A DNA stretch of 64,000 bases. Origin: Saccharothrix carnea (GTDB lineage: Bacteria > Actinomycetota > Actinomycetes > Mycobacteriales > Pseudonocardiaceae). Below the pieces are notes generated by a model. It did no database searches. It worked only from the letters and a program-made list of their open reading frames with translations, and was not told the DNA's origin. The position numbers and the translations under genes are program-made. The stretch spans positions 1-64,000 of the forward strand of contig NZ_PYAX01000006.1 of the NCBI RefSeq assembly GCF_003014735.1, written 5' to 3'. The number at the start of each line of letters is the position of its first letter. Positions within the stretch are counted from its first letter, which is position 1. This document shows positions 51,594 to 58,803 of this stretch, piece after piece.

Positions 51594-51906
51594 GCGCGGC
51601 CCCCGGCACAGCGGTCGTCGGCTCGGCGGCCTCGGTCGTCCCGGTCTTGGCGGCCTGGGGCAGCACGCCGACCGCGCCGCGCACGACCTGCGCCCACACC
51701 AAGCGGCCGAACAGGTAGTGGCAGGCGACGTCCTCGCTGGTGAACGCCGCCCAGTCGTACCGGTTGCCCTGCTCGCGCCAGAAGACCTCGAAACCCTCCT
51801 CGGTCGGCAGCAGGCACCACTTGTGCTCGGCCTCCGCGCCGATCGACACGACCTCCGCGGGCACGCCGACCGCCAGCAGCCAACCCTGGACCGACTCCGC
51901 GTTCAT
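51580..51906 (-). CDS. Candidate immunity protein to the TNT-domain toxin
   Basis: A 108-residue protein, not recognised by family. The N-terminal ~80 residues look globular (ESVQGWLLAVGVPAEVVSIGAEAEHKWCLLPTEE..., FWREQGNRYDWAAFTSEDVACHYLFGRLVW), and the tail is Thr/Ala/Pro-rich. It overlaps the toxin gene stop by 4 nt (ATGA, 51903-51906), the usual toxin-then-immunity order; M. tuberculosis likewise places the immunity factor of CpnT directly downstream. By position it should bind and block the TNT domain. The last 14 nt overlap the histidine kinase gene on the other strand. Confidence 0.65.
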   Translation of the reverse strand: MNAESVQGWLLAVGVPAEVVSIGAEAEHKWCLLPTEEGFEVFWREQGNRYDWAAFTSEDVACHYLFGRLVWAQVVRGAVGVLPQAAKTGTTEAAEPTTAVPGAAPTEA

Positions 51907-54572
51907 GCCAACTCCTCCAGGTAGCCCAGCGCGATCAGGTCGGCGACCGGGTAGGTGGCGCGGAAGCGGGCGCCGCCGCCGGGCTGGCCGAACCACTCGG
52001 CGGACAGGGTGAACCACACCGGCAGCACCTTCAGCACCCGGTAGCGGTGGTAGCCCGCGTCCACCAGCGCGGGCGGCAACGAGCGTTCCGCGTAGGGGAT
52101 GCCGAGCTGGCACAGCACCCGGCCTTCCGGCCCGCCGAACCGGTCCAGCTCCACGCCGACCGCGAGCACGCCGGCCTGGCCCGCCTCGTAACCGCCCTCG
52201 GGGAACAGCTCGCCGGGCGGCCAGGCGTATTCGGGCGGGTCGGCGCGGACCAGGAACCGGCGGTCCCAATCGCGTTCGTGCAGGCCCGCCAACGGGTCGT
52301 AGCCGGCCAGCAGCACGGGGTCCGGCGCGGTGCCGGGCCGCAGCACCAGGCGTGGCCGGTTCACGGCGGGCACCGGGTCGGTCGAGACCGGGCCGGTGGG
52401 CTGCGCGCCGGACAGGCGCGAGCGCAGCGCGTCCTGGCTCACCGCGCGCAGGTCGAGGCCGAACCGGGCGGAGGCGTCGACGAGGTGGCCGTCCGGGTGG
52501 CCCTGCGGCTCGAAGCGCAGGCCCGCCGCGAACGTCTCGTCCTCCGATGGCGGCGGCAACTGCCTGGCGGGCTTGGCACTGGGCGGCGGGAGCGTGCCGC
52601 CGGGGAACATGTGCAGCAGGAACAACGCCGCCGCTTCGGTGGTCGGCTGCGCGCCCTGCGCGGCCCGAACCGGTGCCGCGGGCGGGGTGTCGTGCGGTTC
52701 GGTCGGCAGGATCGCGGACGTGGGCCCGGCCGGGAGCGGCGGTGCCGTGGTGTCGCGACCGCCGACCGGGAGCGGGACGACCGCGAACGCGAGGTCGCCC
52801 TCCTTCACCGCCTGCCCGACAGCCGCCAGGGCGTCCTTGAGGTCCTTCTGGACGTCCTTGAGCTCGCCCTTCGGCTGGGCCTCGGCCTTCGGCTGGGCTT
52901 CGGCCTTCGCGGCGGCTTCGCCCTTGGCCTGACCACCTTGGTTCTGGTTCTGGTTCTGGCCCTGCCCTTGGCCGGACTGGTTCTGACCGGACTGGCCCGC
53001 ACCGGACTGGCCCGCACCGGACTGGCCTTGGCCAGTCGGCGCCTGACCCGCCGGCGGCTGACCGGGCTGGGGTTGACCGGCTTGGGCGGCACGCGCTTCG
53101 ACCTTCGGCGCGGGCTGCTGGCCGGGAGCCTGGGTGTTCGCGGCGGCGTTGGCGTTCGCGGCCGGGCTCTGCGCGACGGCAGCCGCGGCAGCCGCGGCGG
53201 CAGCGGCCGGAGCCGCCGCGGGCGCGCCACCGACCGATGGGCCGCCGAACGACGGACCCTGCGGCGTGGCCTGGTTCGCGGCCGGAGCCGCGGGCTGGGC
53301 GGTCGCGTGCGGTGCCTCGGTGTGCGGCAGCAGCGGACGGTCCAGCACGGCCGCCGCCGACTGCGTCACGGTGCCCTCGGTGCGGGTGACGGTGTCCACG
53401 ACCGGTGCCGCGGCACCGAGCACGGGGTTCACCACGTCGCCGACCAGGTTGCCCAGGCCACCGCCCTGACCGCCGCCTTGACCGGGTGCGGCGCCGGACC
53501 TGCCGGGCGCGTTGTCGTGGCCCGGTGCCACCGCGTCGGCCGCGCCCCGGACCGTGTCCGCCGCGCCCTGGACGGTGCGGCCGACCGTGTCGTCCACCGC
53601 GCCGCCGACGTTCTGCACGACGTCGCCCGCCGTGTCCAGCACCGGTTCCACCACGGCCGCGACCGGCGGTGCGACGGTCTCCACGACGTCCACGACCGGC
53701 TCGGTCACCGCGCCCACCGTGTCGGTCACCGCGCCGAGCAGGCCGCCGACCAAGCCGGGTGCCTGACCGTTGCCCGGAGCCGCAGCGGGAGCGCCCACGC
53801 CCGGAGCACCCGCGCCCGCACCAGGGGCCTGGGCGCCCGGCGCGGCACCGTCACCACGACCCTCGGAACCGCCGGGCAGCAGGCCGTCGAGCAGACCAAC
53901 GCCTTGGCCGCCACCCAGCAGACCACCACCGCCGAGCAGCCCACCGCCTTGCGGCTGGCCGGAACCGGAACCGTGGCCGTGACCTTGGCCTTGGCCTTGG
54001 CCGGGACCCGCGTCGCCGGGCGCGTGCACGCCGGGGTTGGCGTCGACCGGTGGCTGGTGGCCGCCGATCTGCACACCGCTGTCCAACCGCACCGCGCTGG
54101 TCAACGTGTCGGTCAGGTGGGCGATGTTGGCCGCCGCACCCCGCACCGCCGTGTCCAGGCCCAGTAACGCGGTCGGGTGCCCGGCGGTCGCCGCCTGCTG
54201 CGCGGCGTCGTTGTTCTTCGCCAGGTTCACCAGCTCGCGCACCAGCTCGACCTTGGCCGCGCCGACCTGCTCGGCCGCGTGGTCCAGCCGGTCGGCCGCC
54301 GCGTGGCAGCCCCGCAGCACGGAGTTCAGCGTGCCGTCCGGCGCGGTGAACCTGTTCCAGTGGCCGCGCGCCGCCTCACCGGTCGACCCGGTCATCCCGG
54401 TCAGCGCCTTGCCCGCCGAACCATCGGACTCGCCCGCCAGCGTGGACAGCTTGGTGCCCGCCTCGCGCCACGCGGTGGCGGACGCGCGCAGCTTGTCCTC
54501 GTCGGCCTGGGGCCAGGACACCCCGGCTTTGGCGGCAACATCGGCCAGCTCGGCCGGCAGCTCGATCCCCAT
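51903..54572 (-). CDS. ESX-type exported protein with C-terminal TNT (NAD+ glycohydrolase) domain
   Basis: An 889-residue CpnT-like polymorphic toxin. Residues ~1-165 are helical, like the WXG100-type export domain of CpnT (LPAELADVAAKAGVSWPQADEDK...). Residues ~170-640 are low-complexity Gly/Gln/Pro/Ala linker with GQGQG and SGAGQ/QNQ repeats. The last ~150 residues match the TNT fold: PEYAWPPGELFPEGGY, VGVELDRFGGPEGR, YAERSLPPALVDAGYHRYRVL and EWFGQPGGG, whose Gln and Arg lie where catalytic residues of M. tuberculosis TNT occur. TNT hydrolyses NAD+ in target cells. ATG 54572 has AGGGGG upstream. No ESX secretion machinery is in the window. Confidence 0.88.
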   Translation of the reverse strand: MGIELPAELADVAAKAGVSWPQADEDKLRASATAWREAGTKLSTLAGESDGSAGKALTGMTGSTGEAARGHWNRFTAPDGTLNSVLRGCHAAADRLDHAAEQVGAAKVELVRELVNLAKNNDAAQQAATAGHPTALLGLDTAVRGAAANIAHLTDTLTSAVRLDSGVQIGGHQPPVDANPGVHAPGDAGPGQGQGQGHGHGSGSGQPQGGGLLGGGGLLGGGQGVGLLDGLLPGGSEGRGDGAAPGAQAPGAGAGAPGVGAPAAAPGNGQAPGLVGGLLGAVTDTVGAVTEPVVDVVETVAPPVAAVVEPVLDTAGDVVQNVGGAVDDTVGRTVQGAADTVRGAADAVAPGHDNAPGRSGAAPGQGGGQGGGLGNLVGDVVNPVLGAAAPVVDTVTRTEGTVTQSAAAVLDRPLLPHTEAPHATAQPAAPAANQATPQGPSFGGPSVGGAPAAAPAAAAAAAAAAVAQSPAANANAAANTQAPGQQPAPKVEARAAQAGQPQPGQPPAGQAPTGQGQSGAGQSGAGQSGQNQSGQGQGQNQNQNQGGQAKGEAAAKAEAQPKAEAQPKGELKDVQKDLKDALAAVGQAVKEGDLAFAVVPLPVGGRDTTAPPLPAGPTSAILPTEPHDTPPAAPVRAAQGAQPTTEAAALFLLHMFPGGTLPPPSAKPARQLPPPSEDETFAAGLRFEPQGHPDGHLVDASARFGLDLRAVSQDALRSRLSGAQPTGPVSTDPVPAVNRPRLVLRPGTAPDPVLLAGYDPLAGLHERDWDRRFLVRADPPEYAWPPGELFPEGGYEAGQAGVLAVGVELDRFGGPEGRVLCQLGIPYAERSLPPALVDAGYHRYRVLKVLPVWFTLSAEWFGQPGGGARFRATYPVADLIALGYLEELA

Positions 54573-54586
54573 CACGGCCCCCTGAG

Positions 54587-54895
54587 TCAGATCGCGCCGA
54601 GCGCGTCGCTGTTGCCCTCATCGACTTCGCGGTACGTGCGGGCCGTCGCGGCGAAGCGCTCACCGACGCCGCCGAACCCCGAGCTCAACCCGGTCAGCCC
54701 GGTCAACACCTCGCCGGACGGCCGCACGTGGCTCGCCGCGAAGCTCTGCCCGATCGCGTCGGCACCCCAGCAGTCGCCGATCGAGTCCAGCACGCCGCTC
54801 AGCTCGCCCGCGATCTTCCCGGCGCGTTCGGCGAAGGCGGTGAAGTCATCGGCCCCCTCGGCGAGGCGGGCGAGGTCGGTCCGGAAGCCGGTCAT
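54587..54895 (-). CDS. WXG100-like ESX-associated protein
   Basis: A 102-residue helical protein with a WxG-type turn: two helices (TDLARLAEGADDFTAFAERAGKIAGELSGVL and ASHVRPSGEVLTGLTGLSSGFGGVGERFAATARTYREV) are joined by DSIGDCWGADAIG, where W-G-A sits at the turn. Such proteins are exported as heterodimers by type VII secretion. It overlaps the YbaB-like gene by 4 nt and is followed 14 nt later by the TNT toxin gene, so it probably pairs with the toxin's N-terminal domain for export. Confidence 0.85.
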   Translation of the reverse strand: MTGFRTDLARLAEGADDFTAFAERAGKIAGELSGVLDSIGDCWGADAIGQSFAASHVRPSGEVLTGLTGLSSGFGGVGERFAATARTYREVDEGNSDALGAI

Positions 54896-55461
54896 CTCGT
54901 TCTCCTCGCGATGGGGCTCGGGCGGCGGCCCGGGATGTGGTTCGGGCCGTGGTTCGGGTCGTAGCCCGGATCGTGGCCGGGGCTCGGCGCGACGGCCGGG
55001 TTGGCGTCGGCGTCGAGCCAGTCGCGCTGCTCGAAGTCCTCGTCGTCATCGGCGACCGGGCGCCGCCTGGCGGCCGGTTCCGGCGGAAGGACCTCCTCGG
55101 CGCCGATCTCTTCCGGGCGGAGGTCGGCCGTGCCGCGCAACAACGCCTCGGGATCCGTGCCGGCGGGCAGCACCGGGCTCAACGTCCGGTAGGTGCCCTC
55201 GGCGGCCTTGGCCACCGCCTCCCGCGTCGTGCGCACGATCAACTGGGCGAGCTGCGCCGGCCGCAACCGGTACGCGCGGTCGTCCAGCTCCAGGTCGGTG
55301 AGCGTGCCCTTGGCGTCGACCACGGCGGTCACCGACCCGTCGGGGCTGGTGGCCGAACCGGAGATCCGGGCCAGGTCGCGCTGCACGGACGCCAACTGGT
55401 CGCGGCTGCGCCGGTAGTCGGCGAGCAGCTCGTCCACCTGGGCGCGGTGATCGGTCGTCAC
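54892..55461 (-). CDS. YbaB/EbfC family DNA-binding-like protein
   Basis: A 189-residue protein. Residues ~1-95 follow the YbaB/EbfC fold: a long N-terminal helix (AQVDELLADYRRSRDQLASVQRDLARI), strands (SVTAVVDAKGTLTDLELDDRAYRL) and a C-terminal helix (PAQLAQLIVRTTREAVAKAAEGTY). The rest is acidic then basic and probably disordered, with DPGYDPNHGPNH repeats. In Pseudonocardiaceae ESX cassettes such a gene regularly precedes the WXG gene; its role there, regulation or chaperoning, is unknown. GTG 55461; 4-nt overlaps on both sides couple it to CbiZ and the WXG gene. Confidence 0.8.
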   Translation of the reverse strand: MTTDHRAQVDELLADYRRSRDQLASVQRDLARISGSATSPDGSVTAVVDAKGTLTDLELDDRAYRLRPAQLAQLIVRTTREAVAKAAEGTYRTLSPVLPAGTDPEALLRGTADLRPEEIGAEEVLPPEPAARRRPVADDDEDFEQRDWLDADANPAVAPSPGHDPGYDPNHGPNHIPGRRPSPIARRTR

Positions 55462-56141
55462 GGCCACCTCCGGGTTTCGCCGTCGCCGGGCATGGTCGTC
55501 GGTCGCGCGTTGGACGTTACGACCCCTACCCCGGTTCCCGCCCGTTCGAGGGAAATCCCGGTGTGCACGGCACGGTGGACCGTTCGGGCCAACGCCGACC
55601 CGATCACCGACCGCGGCCCGCCGTACGGCTCGACCGGACCGTCCAACGGGCACAGCAGCACGACCGCGTCCGTCACCGTCCCGGTGCCCGGCACGCCCGC
55701 CTCGCCCAACGCCTGCGCCTTGGCCTCGGCGACCGTCGCGACCGCGTTGACCAAGGCGGCGTCCGCCAGCCGCACCGGCAGCACGCACACCGCGTTGATC
55801 GTGCCGATGCCGGGCGGGTCCTCGGCGGGCGGTCCGGCCGCCCACGTCGGGTGCGCGCCGATCCCCGTCGTCACCCACGACCGCACACCGCTGTCGGTTT
55901 CCGGCACCACGTCCCGCACGTCGACGGCGGTGAGCAGCCCGGTGCCGGGACCGCGCAGCCCGAGGTCGGCCGCGATCTCGGCGACGTGCACGTCCGGGTC
56001 GGGGCGCGCGTAGTCCTTGGGCACGGTCGCGTTCAGCACCCAGTGCCGCACGCCGAGCCCGCCGCCGTGCGGGCCGGACGAGATCGCCAGCAGCGGCTCC
56101 GGCAGCCGCCACACCAGGACGCCGGGGTGCCGTTCGATCAC
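55458..56141 (-). CDS. cbiZ: Adenosylcobinamide amidohydrolase
   Basis: A 227-residue CbiZ-family protein, which removes the aminopropanol tail of adenosylcobinamide to make adenosylcobyric acid for cobamide salvage. Recognised by LVWRLPEPLLAISSGPHGGGLG, HWVLNATVPKDYARPDPDVH, LLTAVDVRDVVPETDSGVRSWVTTGIGAHPTWA and GTINAVCVLPVRLADAALVNAVATVAEAKAQAL. GTG 56141 overlaps the small gene upstream by 4 nt; the stop overlaps the YbaB-like start by 4 nt. No other cobalamin gene is near, so its coupling to an ESX cassette is odd and could simply reflect operon accretion. Confidence 0.85.
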   Translation of the reverse strand: MIERHPGVLVWRLPEPLLAISSGPHGGGLGVRHWVLNATVPKDYARPDPDVHVAEIAADLGLRGPGTGLLTAVDVRDVVPETDSGVRSWVTTGIGAHPTWAAGPPAEDPPGIGTINAVCVLPVRLADAALVNAVATVAEAKAQALGEAGVPGTGTVTDAVVLLCPLDGPVEPYGGPRSVIGSALARTVHRAVHTGISLERAGTGVGVVTSNARPTTMPGDGETRRWP

Positions 56142-56266
56142 GTGAGCCGCACGAGCGCCCGGTTCGCGCCGCGGCGCTCCACCAGCTCGAAACCCGTGTC
56201 GGTGAACATGCCGAACAGCTCCTCCGGCGACGGCCACGTCTCCGGTGTCAGCTCGACCACCCGCAC
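56138..56266 (-). CDS. 42-residue protein resembling a shortened GNAT acetyltransferase
   Basis: GTG 56266 to TGA 56140-56138 encodes 42 residues. The start MRVVELTPETWPSPEELFG reads like the N-terminus of GNAT acetyltransferases and the end MFTDTGFELVERRGANRALVRLT like their C-terminus, while the central acetyl-CoA-binding part is missing. It looks like an in-frame internal deletion of a ~150-residue gene that kept both ends. The start is 4 nt after the HMG-CoA lyase stop and the stop overlaps cbiZ by 4 nt (GTGA), so the frame is maintained for coupling. It may be a remnant or a small protein in its own right. Confidence 0.45.
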   Translation of the reverse strand: MRVVELTPETWPSPEELFGMFTDTGFELVERRGANRALVRLT

Positions 56267-56270
56267 CGCA

Positions 56271-57200
56271 CTACCCCCGCAGCGCCCGGACCACCCGCGA
56301 CGGGCTCGGCCGACCAAGCCGCTCGGCCATCCACGCGCTGGTGTCGGCGAGCTTGTCGAGGTCGACGCCGTGCTCGACGCCCAGCCCGTCGAGCATCCAC
56401 ACCAGGTCCTCGGTGGCCAGGTTGCCGGTCGCGGACTCCGCGTACGGGCAGCCGCCGAGCCCGCCCGCCGACGAGTCGATCGTGCGCACGCCCGACTGCA
56501 TCGCGGCCAGCGTGTTCGCCAACGCCTGCCCGTACGTGTCGTGGAAGTGCACGGCGAGCCGGTCCACGCCGTCGAACCCGGTCAGCAGCGCGGTCACCTG
56601 ACCCGGCGTGGCCACGCCGATCGTGTCGCCCAGCGAGAGCTGGTCGCAGCCCATGTCCAGCAGCCGCTTGCCGACGCCGACCACCTGCTCGCGCGGCACG
56701 GCGCCCTCCCACGGGTCGCCGAAGCACATCGACACGTACCCGCGCACCGCCAGCCCTTCGGCCTTGGCGCGGGACACAACCGGGTCGAACATGGCGAACT
56801 GCTCGTCCAGCGAACGGTTCAGGTTGCGCTGGGCGAACGTCTCGGTGGCACTGGCGAAGATCGCGACGTGCTCGACGCCCGCCCGCAGCGCGCGCTCCAG
56901 CCCGCGTTCGTTGGGCACCAGCACGGGGTAGCTCACACCGGGGCGCTTGACCAGGCCGGCCAGCAGCTCCTCGGCGTCGGCCAGCTGCGGCACCCACTTG
57001 GGGTGCACGAAGCTCGTGGCCTCCAGCACCGTGCCGCCCGCGTCGGCCAGCCGGTCCAGGAACTCCAGCTTGGTGCCGACCGGCACGACCTCGGACTCGT
57101 TCTGCAGCCCGTCCCGCGGCCCGACCTCCCAGATCGTCACGCGGTCCGGCAGGCCGTTCGCGCCCACCGTGTCCGGCAGGCCGACTTCACGCGCGCCCAT
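56271..57200 (-). CDS. Hydroxymethylglutaryl-CoA lyase
   Basis: A 309-residue TIM-barrel enzyme cleaving HMG-CoA to acetyl-CoA and acetoacetate, the final step of leucine breakdown. Motifs: VTIWEVGPRDGLQNE with metal and catalytic Asp, TSFVHPKWVPQLADAEEL, LSLGDTIGVATP, LAVHFHDTYGQALANTLAA and GLGGCPYAESATGN, which holds the catalytic Cys. Start is ATG 57200, overlapping the PH-domain gene by 14 nt. With AccD/AccE and the acyl-CoA dehydrogenase it suggests leucine catabolism, though its partner methylcrotonyl-CoA carboxylase alpha subunit and enoyl hydratase are not here. Confidence 0.93.
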   Translation of the reverse strand: MGAREVGLPDTVGANGLPDRVTIWEVGPRDGLQNESEVVPVGTKLEFLDRLADAGGTVLEATSFVHPKWVPQLADAEELLAGLVKRPGVSYPVLVPNERGLERALRAGVEHVAIFASATETFAQRNLNRSLDEQFAMFDPVVSRAKAEGLAVRGYVSMCFGDPWEGAVPREQVVGVGKRLLDMGCDQLSLGDTIGVATPGQVTALLTGFDGVDRLAVHFHDTYGQALANTLAAMQSGVRTIDSSAGGLGGCPYAESATGNLATEDLVWMLDGLGVEHGVDLDKLADTSAWMAERLGRPSPSRVVRALRG

Positions 57201-57717
57201 CTGTGACCCTGTCCTCCGTCCGGTGGTCGTCGGCCGGGTTGTCGTTGATCTCCCGGTACAGCAGCGAGTGCACCTTCTCCACCCGCCCGATGTCGTCGAA
57301 CTCCAACGGCTCGTCCGACGCCGACTCGATGATCAGCGTGCCGCAGCCCAGGATCCGGTCCAGCAGCGTGTGCTCGAAGCGGACGCTGTTGATCCGGCCG
57401 AGCGGGATGTCCAGCCCGGTGCGCTTGAACACGCCGATCCGGTACATCACGCGCTCGCTGGTGACGATGAAGTGCGTGGTGCGCCAGCGGACCACGGGCG
57501 CCAGGGTCAGCCAGGTGACCAGCACCACGACGATCGCGGCGAGCACGAGCCACGCGATCGAGGCCCAGCCGAAGTCCGACACCTGCACCGCGAGGTAGGC
57601 GCCACCGCCGACCGCGACGACGAGCGCGAGCACCGGGACGAGCAGCGTCTTCCAGTGCGGGTGCTGGTGGATCACGACGTGCTCGCCGGTGCTGAGCAAG
57701 TCGTCCGGGTACGCCAC
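57187..57717 (-). CDS. PH-domain (bPH2) membrane protein
   Basis: A 176-residue protein with two adjacent TM helices (LLVPVLALVVAVGGGAYLAV and WASIAWLVLAAIVVVLVTWL) followed by a bacterial pleckstrin-like domain: RWRTTHFIVTSERVMYRIGVFKRTGLDIPLGRINSVRFEHTLLDRILGCGTLIIESASD. Occupies the place of M. tuberculosis Rv3278c next to birA. GTG 57717 has GGGGA at 8 nt. Lies 38 nt after birA. Function unknown; likely a membrane-associated scaffold. Confidence 0.87.
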   Translation of the reverse strand: MAYPDDLLSTGEHVVIHQHPHWKTLLVPVLALVVAVGGGAYLAVQVSDFGWASIAWLVLAAIVVVLVTWLTLAPVVRWRTTHFIVTSERVMYRIGVFKRTGLDIPLGRINSVRFEHTLLDRILGCGTLIIESASDEPLEFDDIGRVEKVHSLLYREINDNPADDHRTEDRVTDGRA

Positions 57718-57755
57718 GACTGGTCCCCTTCGGTGGCTGGGCACGCCTCAGGGCC

Positions 57756-58544
57756 TCACCGTACCCGCAGGTGCACCACGTCCCCGGCGGAAACGGAGTG
57801 GTCGTCACCCGCGTCGTCGCGGACCACGAGCGTGCCGTCGGACTCCACGTAACGGGCCGTGCCGAGCAGGGCCTCGCCCCTGGCCAGCTCGACCCTCACC
57901 TGGCGGCCGAGCGTGCCGCAGTGCGTCCGGTACTCGTCGCGCAACGACGGCTCGTCGCCACCGGCCCGCCGCCACCGCTCCTCCACCGCGACCAGCTCGC
58001 GGAGCAGCGTGATCGCCACCTCGGTGCGGTCCAGCGGACCGGCGTGGTCCTCGAGGCTGGTCGGCACGAGACCGCCCGCGCCCGGCTCGACGTCGTCGGG
58101 CAGCCCGGCCACGTTGAGCCCGATGCCGACCACCACGGCCTGCGCCACGCCCGCGGTGATCTCGGCCAGCACACCCGCCGCCTTGGCGTCACCGATGAGC
58201 AGGTCGTTCGGCCACTTCAGCGACGCGTCCACGCCGACGCTCTTGGCCGTGCGGACCAGCGCCACGCCCGCGAGCAGCGTCAACCACGGCAACCGCGCGG
58301 GCGGCACGCCGGTCGGCCGGAACAGCACGCTCAGGTAGAGGCCACCGGTCGGCGACGTCCAGGCCCGGCCGCGTCGCCCCAGGCCGGCGGTCTGCCGTTC
58401 GGCGATGAGCACGGTGCGGTCGTGCGCGCCCCGGTTCGCCGCACGACTGAGGTCGGCGTTCGTGGAACCGGTCTCGGCGACCACGTCGACGGTCGCATAG
58501 GGCCCGACGAGGGCGGCGCGGAGGGCGGCGGTGTCGAGGATCAC
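57756..58544 (-). CDS. birA: Biotin-[acetyl-CoA-carboxylase] ligase
   Basis: A 262-residue biotin protein ligase without the N-terminal repressor HTH (class I). Motifs: TGSTNADLSRAANRGAHDRTVLIAE, biotin/ATP loop GLGRRGRAWTSPTGGLYLSVL, SLKWPNDLLIGDAKAAGVLAEI and VVVGIGLNVAGLP, plus the SH3-like C-terminal domain RVELARGEALLGTARYVESDG. It attaches biotin to the carrier subunit of acyl-CoA carboxylases. Divergent from accD, as with Rv3279c and Rv3280, across a 259-nt gap containing repeat B1. Confidence 0.94.
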   Translation of the reverse strand: MILDTAALRAALVGPYATVDVVAETGSTNADLSRAANRGAHDRTVLIAERQTAGLGRRGRAWTSPTGGLYLSVLFRPTGVPPARLPWLTLLAGVALVRTAKSVGVDASLKWPNDLLIGDAKAAGVLAEITAGVAQAVVVGIGLNVAGLPDDVEPGAGGLVPTSLEDHAGPLDRTEVAITLLRELVAVEERWRRAGGDEPSLRDEYRTHCGTLGRQVRVELARGEALLGTARYVESDGTLVVRDDAGDDHSVSAGDVVHLRVR

Positions 58545-58655
58545 GGGGGCAGACTATGAGCGACCCGCCCCACCCGCTGTGTCGGAGCGGTGTGGATGGC
58601 GGGGCGGATCGCGTGGTCAAGCCTGCAACCTCTACCGCGCTGGAGGTCAACACGC

Positions 58656-58776
58656 CGCGAGGTCGCGTCGGTCGTTCGTGACTCATTTCACGGCGATCAC
58701 GCATTTCGATCGTCGGGAAATGAGTCACGAACGACCGACTTCCGGGTGACCGGGCCCGCGACGCCGGAGGCGGCGC
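58656..58776. repeat. Family B long-hairpin repeat, copy B1
   Basis: A 121-nt element whose arms 58667-58689 and 58717-58739 pair perfectly over 23 bp, with a 27-nt loop that contains a smaller GATC-centred stem (CGATC at 58693-58697 with GATCG at 58708-58712). Flanks CGCGAGGTCGCG (left) and CGCCGGAGGCGGCGC (right) recur in copy B2 at 60671-60793. It ends 27 nt before the accD ATG, so it lies at or just upstream of the accD 5' UTR. Confidence 0.8.
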
Positions 58777-58803
58777 AATCCGACACAGTTAAGCTGCCGC
58801 GCT

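Noticed and set aside
52047-54167. 706-codon plus-strand frame opposite the TNT toxin gene
   Set aside because: Arg/Gly-rich shadow of the low-complexity linker; no start signal or domain.
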